A stretch of DNA of 64,000 nt from Pararhodobacter sp. (GTDB lineage Bacteria; Pseudomonadota; Alphaproteobacteria; Rhodobacterales; Rhodobacteraceae). Below the pieces are notes generated by a model. That model was not told the origin of the DNA, searched no databases, and worked only from the letters and a program-made list of their open reading frames with translations. The stretch is taken from contig JAFIEK010000006.1 in the NCBI GenBank assembly GCA_020832545.1, positions 62,001 through 126,000 on the forward strand, in the 5' to 3' direction. Shown here piece after piece: positions 25,036 to 34,313 of this stretch. The translations under genes and the position numbers were made by a program. Within the stretch, counting starts at the first letter, position 1. Each line of letters opens with the position of its first letter.

Positions 25036-26123
25036 GCTTTGAGGTCAGCCATACGCTGATGACGGTGGCGCTTGCCGCCCTGCTGATCGGTGGGCTGGCG
25101 GGGGTACTGGGCTCGTTTCTGGTGCTGCGCGGGCAAAGCCTGCTGGGCGACGTGATCTCGCATGCCGCACTTCCGGGTGTGGTGGCCGGGTTCCTCATGT
25201 CCGGCAGCCGCAGCTTTGTGGCGATCTTGCTGGGCGCACTGGTCGCAGGGGCGCTGGCGGGGCTGTCGGTGCAGCTGTTGCGCCGGGGGGCAGGCCTGAA
25301 ATCCGATGCCGCGCTGGGGGTGGTGCTGAGCCTCTTTTTCGCAGCCGGCGTGGTGCTCTACAGTGTCGCGCAGGGGCGGCCCGGGGCGGCGGGGTTGCAG
25401 GTGTTCCTGTTCGGTCAGGCGGCCTCGGTCCTGCGCAGTGATGTGGTGGCGATGGCCGTGGTGGCGGCGCTGGTGCTGGGCGTGATTGTGGCCCTGTGGA
25501 AGGAATTCCAGCTGATCAGCTTTGACCCCGAGGGCGCGCGCGCGGCGGGCCTGCCGGTGGAGCGGCTGGAAACCCTGTTAAGCGTGCTGGTGGCGGTGGC
25601 GATCGTTCTGGGGCTGGCACTGGCCGGGGTGGTGCTGATGGTGGCGATGTTGATCGCGCCTGCCGTGGCCGCACGGCAATGGGTGAATCGGCTGGGGCCA
25701 ATGGTGGTGCTGGCGGCGGTTTTCGGGGCCGGGTCCGGCATGGCGGGCGCGGTGCTGTCGGCGCTGGGCACCGGGGTCGCCACCGGGCCGGTGATGGTGC
25801 TGGTGGCCAGTTCTGTTGTCGCCGTGTCGCTGGTGCTGGCCCCGGGGCGCGGTGTACTGGCGCGCCTTGCCATGGACCGGCGCGCGCGGCGCAGCCTGCA
25901 TCGGCGGCAGGTGCTGGAGGTGATGGCCGGCCTCAGCGCGGAACATGCCAACCCGGCCTATCGCAGCGAAGAGACGATGCTCGATGCCTATCTCGGCACC
26001 CCGGCGCGGCCCGTTCTGCAACGGCTGGAGCGCGAAGGGCTGATCCGTCAGGTTCCGCACGGCCCCGAGGGGCGGGCGCATTGGGAACTGACGGATGAGG
26101 GGCAGGCGGGGGACAGGGCATGA
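25032..26123 (+). CDS. Metal ABC transporter permease with C-terminal winged helix (1)
   Basis: 363 residues. The first 285 or so form the ABC-3 permease (TroC/ZnuB-like) with about eight helices, including GSFLVLRGQSLLGDVISHAALPGVV and KEFQLISFDPEGARAAGLP. The last 75 residues (from about RRSLHRRQVLEVMAG) are hydrophilic, with RPVLQRLEREGLIRQVPHGPEGRAHWELTDEG, a winged-helix pattern like the DtxR/MntR DNA-binding domain. A cytoplasmic winged helix fused to a permease may sense metal or gate transport. It overlaps both neighbours by four bases. Confidence 0.85.
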   Translation: MSFEVSHTLMTVALAALLIGGLAGVLGSFLVLRGQSLLGDVISHAALPGVVAGFLMSGSRSFVAILLGALVAGALAGLSVQLLRRGAGLKSDAALGVVLSLFFAAGVVLYSVAQGRPGAAGLQVFLFGQAASVLRSDVVAMAVVAALVLGVIVALWKEFQLISFDPEGARAAGLPVERLETLLSVLVAVAIVLGLALAGVVLMVAMLIAPAVAARQWVNRLGPMVVLAAVFGAGSGMAGAVLSALGTGVATGPVMVLVASSVVAVSLVLAPGRGVLARLAMDRRARRSLHRRQVLEVMAGLSAEHANPAYRSEETMLDAYLGTPARPVLQRLEREGLIRQVPHGPEGRAHWELTDEGQAGDRA

Positions 26124-27271
26124 GTGCCGCGCTGCAGACCATCCCGGCGATGATCCTGATGACCGGGGCGCTGGTGGCCCTGTCAGGTGCGCTTCTGGGC
26201 ACGTTTCTGGTGCTGCGCGGTCAATCGATGGCCAGCGACGCCATTGCCCATGCCATCGTGCTGGGGATCGTGCTGGCATGGATGCTGACCGGCGCACGCA
26301 CCGGCCCGCTGTCTGTGGCAGGGGCGGCGCTGGCGGGGCTGGCCAGCGTGCTGGCGGCGCAGGCGCTGGCGCGCAGCCGCCTGATGGCGCATGACGCCGC
26401 GCTGGGGCTGGTGTTTCCGGCGATGTTTGCACTGGGGGTGCTGCTGATCAACCTCAACGCGCGCAACCTGCATCTGGATGCAGATACCGTGCTTTTGGGC
26501 GAGATCGGTTTTGTCTGGCTGCATACGGTTATGATACTGGGGTTTGAGATGCCGGTGGCGGCGGCCACGCTGGCGGTGGTGGCGCTGCTGAACATGGGCT
26601 TTGTGGTGCTGTTCTGGAAAGAACTGAAACTGGCCTCGTTCGACCCCGGACTGGCCAGCGCGCTGGGGTTCCGGCCTGAACTGCTGGGCGCGGTGCTGCT
26701 GGCGCTGACCTCGGTGACGGCAGTGGCGGCGTTTGATGCCGTGGGGGTGGTGTTGTTCATGGCCTTCCTGATCGTCCCAGCCGTCACCGGGCTTTTGCTC
26801 AGCCGCCGGTTGTGGGCGATGCTGGGGATTGCGCTGGTGTCGGGGCTGGTGTCTGTGGGGGCTGGCTACGGGCTGGCGCTGCGCTGGGATGTGTCGATCG
26901 GCGGCATGATGGCGCTGGCCACCGGGGGCGGGCTGGTGCTGGCGCTGATGGTGGCGCCCAGAAGCGGGCTGGTTGCGGCGCTGATCCGGCGCAGGCTGAT
27001 GCGCGACGAGGCGCGGCTGAACACCCTCCTGATCCATCTCTCCAGCCACAGCGGGACCCCCGCGCAGGCCGAGGAATGCACGGAAGTGGCGTTTATCGAC
27101 CATCTCCACTGGTCGCCCGACACCGTGCGTCAGGTGATCCTTGCCGGGCTGGACCGTGGGCTGATGCGGCGCGAGGGGCGGCTTTTTGCGCTGACGTCAG
27201 CCGGTGCGGCCCGTGCGGTAATGCTGATACGCGCCCATGACCGCCGCCGCGCCTTGCCGCCAGAGGAGTGA
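26120..27271 (+). CDS. Metal ABC transporter permease with C-terminal winged helix (2)
   Basis: 383 residues, paralogous to the preceding permease. GTFLVLRGQSMASDAIAHAIVLGIVLAW and KELKLASFDPGLASALGFRPELL mark the ABC-3 fold. The last ~85 residues carry TVRQVILAGLDRGLMRREGRLFALTSAGAARA, again a winged-helix pattern. A heterodimer of the two permeases would place two winged helices on the cytoplasmic face. The hairpin at 27277-27298 follows the stop. Confidence 0.85.
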   Translation: MSAALQTIPAMILMTGALVALSGALLGTFLVLRGQSMASDAIAHAIVLGIVLAWMLTGARTGPLSVAGAALAGLASVLAAQALARSRLMAHDAALGLVFPAMFALGVLLINLNARNLHLDADTVLLGEIGFVWLHTVMILGFEMPVAAATLAVVALLNMGFVVLFWKELKLASFDPGLASALGFRPELLGAVLLALTSVTAVAAFDAVGVVLFMAFLIVPAVTGLLLSRRLWAMLGIALVSGLVSVGAGYGLALRWDVSIGGMMALATGGGLVLALMVAPRSGLVAALIRRRLMRDEARLNTLLIHLSSHSGTPAQAEECTEVAFIDHLHWSPDTVRQVILAGLDRGLMRREGRLFALTSAGAARAVMLIRAHDRRRALPPEE

Positions 27272-27276
27272 CGGGA

Positions 27277-27298
27277 AACGCGATCAAACAATCGCGTT
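27277..27298 (+). terminator. Hairpin after the metal transporter operon
   Basis: AACGCGAT (27277-27284) and ATCGCGTT (27291-27298) form a perfect 8-bp stem with a six-base loop, five bases after the last stop codon. Only a short distal TTTT follows, so it may be a weak or Rho-assisted terminator. It also lies between convergent operons. Confidence 0.5.
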
Positions 27299-27379
27299 GC
27301 AAGCGTCTTTTCAAGGCACGTCGGTCGCCGGTGGCGCCCTGGTGCCCCGGCCTTGGCGCGGCCCGTTGATCCACCCAAT

Positions 27380-28264
27380 CTATCCTTGTGCGGTCAGCGC
27401 CAGGTGCAGTCGTCCGCCGCTTGCTGCCAGTCGCTGCGCCGCCCCCTCCCGGTCCAGCCCGCATGTCAGCATGACGATCGCAATCTTGATGGTTCCGCCC
27501 TCATCAAGTGCAAGCTCGGCGGCGTCTGGGGCGACGTCGGCCAGTTCGGCCACCATATCGATGGCGCGGGCGCGCAGCTTGGCGTTGGTCGGTGCCATAT
27601 CCACCATCCGGCCCCGCCAGACATGGCCCAGCCGCAGGAATATCCCGGTTGACAGGATATTCAGCGCCGCCTTCTGCGCCGTGCCCGCCTTCATCCGGGT
27701 AGAGCCCGCGATGATCTCGGCCCCCGTCGCCAGCAAAAGCGGGTGCTCGCACACCGCCCCCAGCGCGCCGCCTGCATTGTTGAACACCGCAATCGTCAGC
27801 GCCCCTTGTGCGCGGGCATGCGCAACCCCTTCCACAGTGAACGGCGTGCGGCCCGAGGCGGCGATGCCGATGACCACGTCGAGCGCTGACACCCCTGCGT
27901 CGTTCAGGGCAGTAATGGCGGCGGGCCCGTCATCCTCGGCGCCCTCGACCGCGCGCAACAGCGCATCCGCGCCTCCTGCCATCAGGGCCCGCGCACGCGC
28001 GGGCGGCCAGCCGAAGGTCGGCAACAGCTCTGCCGCGTCCTGCACCGCGATCCGGCCCGAGGTGCCCGCACCAAGGTAGATCAGCCGTCCGCCCGCGTTC
28101 AGCCGGGCCACGGCCGCGTCAATCGCTGCCGCCATCGCGTCACCCGCACCTGCAAGCGCGGCAACGGCGGCCAGTTGCCCCTCGATCATCGCACTGACCA
28201 TATCGGCGGTGGGCCAGGCCTCGACATTGGCAAAACGCGTGGCGGCGGATTCGGTGGTGCTCAT
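27380..28264 (-). CDS. murQ: N-acetylmuramic acid 6-phosphate etherase
   Basis: 294 residues. The SIS-domain sugar-phosphate site LIYLGAGTSGRIAVQDAAELLPTF and the C-terminal family block SRMKAGTAQKAALNILSTG identify MurQ. It cleaves the D-lactyl ether of MurNAc-6-phosphate to give GlcNAc-6-phosphate in cell-wall recycling. Its start overlaps the upstream kinase gene by four bases, and nagA, the next enzyme in the route, is divergently encoded 1 kb away. Confidence 0.95.
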   Translation of the reverse strand: MSTTESAATRFANVEAWPTADMVSAMIEGQLAAVAALAGAGDAMAAAIDAAVARLNAGGRLIYLGAGTSGRIAVQDAAELLPTFGWPPARARALMAGGADALLRAVEGAEDDGPAAITALNDAGVSALDVVIGIAASGRTPFTVEGVAHARAQGALTIAVFNNAGGALGAVCEHPLLLATGAEIIAGSTRMKAGTAQKAALNILSTGIFLRLGHVWRGRMVDMAPTNAKLRARAIDMVAELADVAPDAAELALDEGGTIKIAIVMLTCGLDREGAAQRLAASGGRLHLALTAQG

Positions 28265-29139
28265 GTTCTCTCCAATGCGTGTTGGGCGGCGGCCAGAGCG
28301 GCGTCAAGCTGGCGAAGCTCGGGGCGATGTGCAGCCAGCAGGCCGGACAGCCGCGCGGGGATCGCCGGGTGCAAGGCCAGAACCCCGCCGGTGAACACCA
28401 GCGGCGCCGGGCCGCAGCGGTCAATCAGAATGTGCGCCAGCCGCGCGAGGTCATCGGCGGCGGCGTCAAGGATCGCCAGCGCGGCTGCGTCGCCCGCTGT
28501 TGCGGCACCGGCCACGGCGCGCGCCAGTAGTCCGATGCGCCCGCGCTCACCGGCATAGACATGGCGGCGCACGGCCTCCCATCCGGTGCCGCCGATGGCC
28601 GTGAACAGATGCTGCGCAAGTGGGGTCTCGGATTGCCCGGTCTCATCAATCCGGCGCAGCACCTGCCGCAGCGCGTTGAGCGCAATCCAACTGGCCGAGC
28701 CCGCATCGTCGATCAGCGCGCCATGTCCACCAACAACCAGCGTTTCGCCGCCCGGCAGGCGCGACATGCCGACCGATCCGGTGCCCGCCAGTACCAGATG
28801 CCCCGGCCCCGCACCAAAGGCTGCGCGCCAGGCCAGCGCCATATCGTTTTCATGGCTGACCTGTGCCACCGGCAAGTGCAGGGTATCAGCGCAAAGCGCG
28901 CTCACCGCCGGGTCATTGGTGAACCCCACGCCGGTCAGGCCGAGATGGGCGCGTGCAGCGGGCCGGGGCAGGGCGGCGCGCACCGCCTCCAGCGCCGCAA
29001 CAAACGCGGCACGGTGGCCGGGATCGGCCAGCAGCCCGGTGGCGCCGGGTGCTTCGCCGCGCGCCTGCACGTGGCCAGTGTCGCCCAGCAGCACCCAGCG
29101 CGTCGCCGTTCCGCCCATATCGATGCCCAGATACGCCAT
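28261..29139 (-). CDS. BadF/BadG-type N-acetylglucosamine (amino-sugar) kinase
   Basis: 292 residues from the ATG at 29139, preceded by GGGGG. ASKHA-fold motifs are clear: phosphate-1 loop LGIDMGGTATRWVLL, phosphate-2 region LVLAGTGSVGMSR, and GHGALIDDAGSASWIALNALR, typical of the eukaryotic-like GlcNAc kinase/BadF group. It likely makes the 6-phosphate of GlcNAc or MurNAc for MurQ and NagA. It is in one operon with murQ. The precise sugar is inferred from neighbours. Confidence 0.85.
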   Translation of the reverse strand: MAYLGIDMGGTATRWVLLGDTGHVQARGEAPGATGLLADPGHRAAFVAALEAVRAALPRPAARAHLGLTGVGFTNDPAVSALCADTLHLPVAQVSHENDMALAWRAAFGAGPGHLVLAGTGSVGMSRLPGGETLVVGGHGALIDDAGSASWIALNALRQVLRRIDETGQSETPLAQHLFTAIGGTGWEAVRRHVYAGERGRIGLLARAVAGAATAGDAAALAILDAAADDLARLAHILIDRCGPAPLVFTGGVLALHPAIPARLSGLLAAHRPELRQLDAALAAAQHALERT

Positions 29140-29241
29140 GCCGCCCCCTTTGCCCCAGCGATAGCGCCTGACTTGCGCGAATGCCACCGCTTTGCGCCGC
29201 GCGCGCGTTGCGCTATGCCGGTGGCAGGAACGGAGGGTGGG

Positions 29242-30378
29242 ATGCAAACCGAGATCTATCGCGCCGCATGGCTGCATGACGGCACGCAATTGCATCACGG
29301 CGCGGCGCTGGTGGTGCAGGGCGGGCAAGTGGCAGGGGTGCTGGGCGCGGATGATCCTTTGCCCGGAGGGGCACGGCTGCATGATCTGGGCGCGGGCGGG
29401 ATCGCGCCCGGGATGGTGGATTTGCAGGTCAACGGCGGCGGCGGGGTAATGCTGACGCCCGCACCCGGCGCGATTGCACGGATCTGCGCGGCCCATGCCC
29501 GGCTGGGTGCGACGTCAATCCTGCCGACGCTGATCACCGACACGCCCGAGGCCACGGCGGGCGTGATCGAGGCCGCGATTTTGGCCCACAGCGCCCGCGT
29601 GCCGGGCTTTCTGGGCCTGCATCTGGAAGGCCCGCATCTGGACCCGCGCCGCCACGGCGCGCATGATCCGGCGCTGATCCGGGCGATGACAGCGGATGAT
29701 CTGGCGCTCTATCTGCGTGCGGCCCGCGCCTTGCCGGGGCTGATGATCACCCTCGCGCCCGAAAGCGCCAGCCCGGCGCAGATATCAGAGCTGGCGCGCG
29801 CCGGGGTTGTGGTCAGCCTTGGCCACAGCGCATGCAGCTTTGAGGCCGCGCAGGCGGCGATCAGCGCCGGGGCACGCTGCGTGACGCATCTTTACAACGC
29901 CATGAGCCCGCTAAACCATCGCGCGCCGGGGCTGGTGGGGGCGGCGCTGGATGGTGACGTGGCGGTGGGCGTGATCTCGGATGGGGTGCATGTGGCCGCG
30001 CCTGCGTTGCGGCTGGCGCTGAAGGCCAAGCCGACGGCGCAGCTGTTTCTGGTCAGCGATTCGATGGCGGTTGCCGGGACAGATCAGGCTGAATTCACAC
30101 TGGGTGGGCGGCAGATCCTGCGCTGTGACGGGCGGCTTACCCTGACTGACGGCACGCTGGCCGGGGCCGATATCAGCCTGCCGCAATCAGTGGCGCATCT
30201 GGTGGCGGTGGGGTGTGGGCTGGAGCGTGCGCTGGCCATGACAAGCGCGGTGCCCGCCGACGTGATCAATGCGCCGGTGGGGCGGCTGGTGGCCGGTCGG
30301 GCGGCGGATTTCGTGCATCTGGACGCGGCCTTGGCGCTGTCTGGCGTCTGGCAGGCAGGACGGCGGCTGGAGGGTTGA
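29242..30378 (+). CDS. nagA: N-acetylglucosamine-6-phosphate deacetylase
   Basis: 378 residues from the ATG at 29242, with GGAGGGTGG just upstream. PGMVDLQVNGGGGV, HLEGPHLDPRRHGAHDP and SLGHSACSFEAAQAAISAGARCVTHLYNAMSP are the metal- and substrate-binding blocks of NagA. It removes acetate from GlcNAc-6-phosphate to give glucosamine-6-phosphate. The gene diverges from the kinase-murQ operon across 102 bases, so a shared regulator site is possible, though no clear palindrome was seen. Confidence 0.93.
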   Translation: MQTEIYRAAWLHDGTQLHHGAALVVQGGQVAGVLGADDPLPGGARLHDLGAGGIAPGMVDLQVNGGGGVMLTPAPGAIARICAAHARLGATSILPTLITDTPEATAGVIEAAILAHSARVPGFLGLHLEGPHLDPRRHGAHDPALIRAMTADDLALYLRAARALPGLMITLAPESASPAQISELARAGVVVSLGHSACSFEAAQAAISAGARCVTHLYNAMSPLNHRAPGLVGAALDGDVAVGVISDGVHVAAPALRLALKAKPTAQLFLVSDSMAVAGTDQAEFTLGGRQILRCDGRLTLTDGTLAGADISLPQSVAHLVAVGCGLERALAMTSAVPADVINAPVGRLVAGRAADFVHLDAALALSGVWQAGRRLEG

Positions 30379-30406
30379 GCCCCGCTATTTCATGAAATCG
30401 CAAAAT

Positions 30407-31399
30407 TCAGCGCAACCCGGCGCGCTGCCGCGCCCGCTCAATCGCCGCGACCACAATATCGGGGTGACTGTGGTGCGGCATGTGCCCGCCGCCTTCGATC
30501 CGCGTCAGATGCGCTGACGCAACAGCTTGCGCCAGCCGTTCGCTGTGAATGGCGATCCCCACGATCGTATCAGCATCGCCGTGCACCATCTCGATCGGCA
30601 GGGTGAGCGCACCGTAGCCGGGCTGCATCTGCGCCAGATAGTCGTTGAGTGCATTGACCTGCCGGGTATTCGCCGCTTGTGAGGCGCGCCGCATCGACAG
30701 CCCCGCGCCGAAATGTGCGACATAACCCTCGGGCACCGGATGGGGCGCGAAGACTGCTTCAAAGCTGCGCCGCGCTGCGCTTTCAGGGGCCAGTGCGGTC
30801 AGCATGTGGCGGGCGGTATTGCCCAGCGGGCCGTCATTGATGCGATACCACAAACCGAGGCCACCCTCCCAGGGCCAGGTCGCGCCCGCCAGAAGGACCA
30901 GTGCGGCGGTGCCCTCGGGGTCCTCAAGCGCCCAGGCCATCGCCACCGCCCCGCCATAGGAATGACCCAGAACGATGGGCCGTTGCACGCCCATCTCCGC
31001 CACGACGCGGCGCAGGATGCGCGCCTGAACCCTGGGATCGCCCTCATCCTCGCCCCAACTGTCGGACCAGCCGAGGCCGGGACGATCAAGGGCGATGATG
31101 CGGTAGTCGGCTGCCAACCGAGCGGTCAGATCAAAGGTAAAGTCGCGCAGATTGCCGTTTGCTCCGTGGATCAGCACCAGATCGGGGGCCGTGCCCGCCG
31201 GGCGGCCCAATTCGCGCAGATGCACCTGCCGCCCGTCCAGTGTGATCATGCGGCCCACCGGTGGATTCGCGGCTTCCCACTCGTTTTCGCGGGCGGTGGC
31301 GCGGGCATCCAGCGCGACCGCGCAGCCGGTCAGCAGCGCGACAACAGCCGCGAGGGCAAGAAAAAGGGTGAGTGGTGAGGCAGTCAGACCGGCGGACAT
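30407..31399 (-). CDS. Alpha/beta hydrolase, probable lipoprotein
   Basis: 330 residues. A hydrophobic N-terminus ends in LLTGC, a good lipobox, so the protein is probably lipid-anchored in the envelope. The hydrolase core has the oxyanion block LVLIHGANGN, the nucleophile elbow GHSYGGAVA, a late aspartate in EMVHGDADTIVG and the histidine in EGGGHMPHH. The substrate is unknown; relatives are annotated as esterases or haloperoxidase-like hydrolases. Its stop is about 60 bases from the 95-residue gene downstream of pgk in the same direction. Confidence 0.8.
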   Translation of the reverse strand: MSAGLTASPLTLFLALAAVVALLTGCAVALDARATARENEWEAANPPVGRMITLDGRQVHLRELGRPAGTAPDLVLIHGANGNLRDFTFDLTARLAADYRIIALDRPGLGWSDSWGEDEGDPRVQARILRRVVAEMGVQRPIVLGHSYGGAVAMAWALEDPEGTAALVLLAGATWPWEGGLGLWYRINDGPLGNTARHMLTALAPESAARRSFEAVFAPHPVPEGYVAHFGAGLSMRRASQAANTRQVNALNDYLAQMQPGYGALTLPIEMVHGDADTIVGIAIHSERLAQAVASAHLTRIEGGGHMPHHSHPDIVVAAIERARQRAGLR

Positions 31400-31459
31400 T
31401 GCGAGCTTTCATCAAGGACAGCGGGCAATCTAGCGCCTTGCCTCGCGGCGTCCAGCCGG

Positions 31460-31747
31460 TCAGCCCCGTGCGAAACGCCCGGCACGCCCGCCGCGCCGCG
31501 TGGGCTGGGGGCCGGGGCGGGCCGCAGCGGCCTCATTCAAAAGGTGCGACATCGGATGATCGGGCGCGGGCACACCGTAATGCTGGCGCAACCGTTCCAG
31601 CGCCGCCGCCTGATCCAGCGTGCCGTCAAGGCTCAGTGCCCAATCGACAAGGACCGAGCGGCACTCGGCATCGCTTATCCCGTCGATCCGGTAGCTCTCG
31701 CGGATCAGGCCCTTGGGGTCATCGCGGTCAGGTCCGGTCATGATCAT
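31460..31747 (-). CDS. Small conserved hypothetical protein downstream of pgk
   Basis: 95 residues beginning directly after the pgk stop codon; Met3 is an alternative start. The first ~75 residues are acidic and probably helical (GLIRESYRIDGISDAECRSVLVDWALSL); the tail is Arg/Gly-rich. I recognise no named domain. The tight spacing suggests translation coupled to pgk. Confidence 0.55.
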   Translation of the reverse strand: MIMTGPDRDDPKGLIRESYRIDGISDAECRSVLVDWALSLDGTLDQAAALERLRQHYGVPAPDHPMSHLLNEAAAARPGPQPTRRGGRAGRFARG

Positions 31748-32932
31748 TCAACCTTCGAGCGCTGCGACACCGGGCAGAACCTTGCCCTCCATCCATTCCA
31801 GAAAAGCACCGCCCGCGGTGGAAATATAGGTGAAATCCTGCGCAATCCCCGCCCGGTTCAGCGCGGCAACCGTATCGCCACCCCCGGCGACCGAGATCAG
31901 ACCGCCCGCCCGTGTGCGTTCAGCGGCATGGCGGGCCACGGCATTGGTGGCGGCGTCAAAGGGCGCGATTTCAAATGCACCCAGCGGGCCGTTCCAGATC
32001 AGGGTGCGCGCGGTATCAAAGACCAGCTTGATCGCCGCCACGCTTTGTGGCCCGGCGTCAAGGATCATCGCATCCGCGGGGCAGTCAGTTACCACCTGAT
32101 GGGGTGCGTTCTCACGGAACTCATGCGCCACAACCAGATCAACGGGCAGATGGATCTGGCAGCCGGTTTCCTGCGCGCGGGCAAGAATGGTGCGGGCAGT
32201 CTCGGCCAGATCATGCTCGCACAGCGATGTGCCCACCGGCTTGCCTTGCGCGGCCAGAAAGGTGTTGGCCATACCACCACCGATCACCAGATGATCGACA
32301 CGGCCCACCAGATTGCCCAGCAATTCCAGCTTGGTCGACACCTTGGCCCCACCAACGATGGCCACCACCGGGCGCTCAGGCTGGCCGAGTGCGGCCTCCA
32401 GCGCCTTCAGCTCAGCCTCCATCAGACGACCGGCGCAGGCTGGCAGCAGATGCGCGATGGCCTCGGTGGAAGCATGGGCGCGATGGGCGGCGGAAAAGGC
32501 GTCATTGACATAGACCTCCCCCAGCGCGGCGAGGGCGGCAGCCAGTTCGGGGTCGTTCTTTTCCTCACCGGGGTGAAAGCGGGTGTTTTCCAGCAGCGTC
32601 ACATCGCCCGGCATCATGGCCGCGATCACCCGTTTGGCGGGCAGGCCGATGCAATCCTCGGCAAAGCCCACCGGGTGTCCCAGTGCAGCCTCCAGCGCGG
32701 GGCGGACCTGCGCCAGCGACATCTCCGGCACCACCTTGCCCTTGGGGCGGCCGAAATGGGCCAGCAGCACAACCTTGCCGCCTGCCGCCGCGATATGGCG
32801 GATGGTCGGCAGAACGGCCTTGATTCGCGTGGCGTCGCTTACCCGACCGTTCTCGATGGGCACATTGATATCCACGCGCACCAGCGCGGTCTTGCCCGCG
32901 AAATCCATCGCGTCGAGCGATTTCCAGCCCAT
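31748..32932 (-). CDS. pgk: Phosphoglycerate kinase
   Basis: 394 residues, normal length. The N-terminal substrate domain has [21 protein letters not shown] and [10 protein letters not shown]; the C-terminal nucleotide domain has [14 protein letters not shown] and the end block [18 protein letters not shown] with [16 protein letters not shown]. It makes 3-phosphoglycerate and ATP from 1,3-bisphosphoglycerate. The gene diverges from the cyclophilin genes. Confidence 0.97.
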   Translation of the reverse strand: MGWKSLDAMDFAGKTALVRVDINVPIENGRVSDATRIKAVLPTIRHIAAAGGKVVLLAHFGRPKGKVVPEMSLAQVRPALEAALGHPVGFAEDCIGLPAKRVIAAMMPGDVTLLENTRFHPGEEKNDPELAAALAALGEVYVNDAFSAAHRAHASTEAIAHLLPACAGRLMEAELKALEAALGQPERPVVAIVGGAKVSTKLELLGNLVGRVDHLVIGGGMANTFLAAQGKPVGTSLCEHDLAETARTILARAQETGCQIHLPVDLVVAHEFRENAPHQVVTDCPADAMILDAGPQSVAAIKLVFDTARTLIWNGPLGAFEIAPFDAATNAVARHAAERTRAGGLISVAGGGDTVAALNRAGIAQDFTYISTAGGAFLEWMEGKVLPGVAALEG

Positions 32933-33104
32933 CTGCGGCTCCTGTGGTGATCTCGTCCTGAACTGGTGATGCCCGCTGCGCAGGCAGGCGTCAACACCCG
33001 TGCGCCCCGTGCGGTAAACTCGGCGCGACGGCGCGCATGCGGGGCTTCCCCTTGGCGGCCAAGATCGCTACGGTCGCGCGCAAATGAAACCTGAGGAGTG
33101 CGGC

Positions 33105-33611
33105 ATGGCCGAAATCAAGGACCCCGAAAACACCATCGTGATGGAGCTGAAGACCGGCACTGTGATGATCGAGCTGCTGCCCGACGTCGCCCCCAAACAT
33201 TGCGAGCGCATGAAGGAACTGGCGCGGGCAGGGGCCTATGACAATGTGGTTTTTCACCGGGTGATCGAGGGCTTCATGGCCCAGACCGGCGATGTGGCCA
33301 ACGGCAACGCTGAAAAAGATTTCAACCTGCGCCGTGCGGGTACCGGCAGCTCTGATCTGCCCGACCTGCCCGCCGAATTTTCCGGCGTGCCGCATGACCG
33401 GGGCACCCTGGGCGCGGCGCGTTCGCAAAGCCCCAATTCGGCCAACAGCCAATTTTTCATCAATTTCGGCGACAACCATTTTCTGAACCGGCAATACACG
33501 GTCTATGGCCGTGTGATCGCGGGCATGGAACATGTCGATAAGATCGTGCGCGGCGAGCCGCCCGCAGAGCCGGACCGGATGATCTCAGTCAAGGTGGCCG
33601 CCGATGCATAA
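33105..33611 (+). CDS. ppiB: Cytoplasmic cyclophilin-type peptidyl-prolyl isomerase
   Basis: 168 residues from the ATG at 33105 with GAGGAG upstream. VVFHRVIEGFMAQTGD and SQSPNSANSQFFINFGDN are the cyclophilin active-site blocks (including the catalytic Arg of FHR). There is no signal peptide, so it acts in the cytoplasm. It overlaps a secreted paralogue by eight bases, a tandem pair common in Rhodobacterales. Confidence 0.93.
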   Translation: MAEIKDPENTIVMELKTGTVMIELLPDVAPKHCERMKELARAGAYDNVVFHRVIEGFMAQTGDVANGNAEKDFNLRRAGTGSSDLPDLPAEFSGVPHDRGTLGAARSQSPNSANSQFFINFGDNHFLNRQYTVYGRVIAGMEHVDKIVRGEPPAEPDRMISVKVAADA

Positions 33612-34188
33612 GCGCTTTTTCCTCGCAGCCAGCCTTGCGCTGGGTTTTGGCGCGCTCAGCGCCACCGCACAGACCGCCGCGCCCGCCGATGCGCCGGTGC
33701 TGGAAATCACCGTCGCGGGCGAGGCCAGCGGCGTGATTCGCATCGCCCTGCGCCCGGACCTTGCGCCGCAGCATGTAGAGCGGATCGTCACGCTGGCCGA
33801 AGCGGGCAGCTATGACGGTGTGGTCTTTCACCGCGTGATCGACGGGTTCATGGCACAGACCGGTGATGTGCAGTACGGCCGCGTCGGGGGCGACATGTCG
33901 CGCGCCGGAACCGGGGGGTCAGACATGCCCAACCTGCCGGCCGAGTTCACCGCCGAGCCTTTCGCGCGCGGCGCGATGGGCATGGCGCGCTCGCAAAGCC
34001 CCGACAGCGCGAACAGCCAGTTCTTTCTGATGTTCGCCCCGGCCACGCATCTGAACGGCCAATATACAGTTCTGGGTCATATCACCGAGGGGCTGGACGT
34101 GCTGGACGCAATCAAGCTGGGGCGTGGGCCCAACGGCGCGGTTGTGGGCGAGCCCGACCGCATGGAAAGTGTGCGCGTCATCCGCTGA
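33604..34188 (+). CDS. Periplasmic cyclophilin-type peptidyl-prolyl isomerase
   Basis: 194 residues. The N-terminus is a signal peptide ending near ALSATA-QTAA. The mature part repeats the cyclophilin blocks VVFHRVIDGFMAQTGD and RSQSPDSANSQFFLMF, closely matching the upstream paralogue. It probably assists envelope protein folding. The eight-base overlap shows co-translation with ppiB. Confidence 0.93.
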   Translation: MHKRFFLAASLALGFGALSATAQTAAPADAPVLEITVAGEASGVIRIALRPDLAPQHVERIVTLAEAGSYDGVVFHRVIDGFMAQTGDVQYGRVGGDMSRAGTGGSDMPNLPAEFTAEPFARGAMGMARSQSPDSANSQFFLMFAPATHLNGQYTVLGHITEGLDVLDAIKLGRGPNGAVVGEPDRMESVRVIR

Positions 34189-34195
34189 GCGCTTT

Positions 34196-34229
34196 TGCCC
34201 CCGGCACCGCCCATAGTGGGCCGGGGGCA
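34196..34229 (+). terminator. GC-rich hairpin after the cyclophilin pair
   Basis: TGCCCCCGGC (34196-34205) pairs perfectly with GCCGGGGGCA (34220-34229) across a 14-base loop, starting seven bases after the stop. No T-run follows on either strand, so it may be a Rho-assisted terminator or an mRNA-stabilising stem. Confidence 0.45.
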
Positions 34230-34313
34230 GACCGACAGGGCTTTATTTCCGCACTGATCTGCGCCATATGAAAGCCAGCACGGAACACCAGCTCGGAACA
34301 GGGAAAACCGGCC

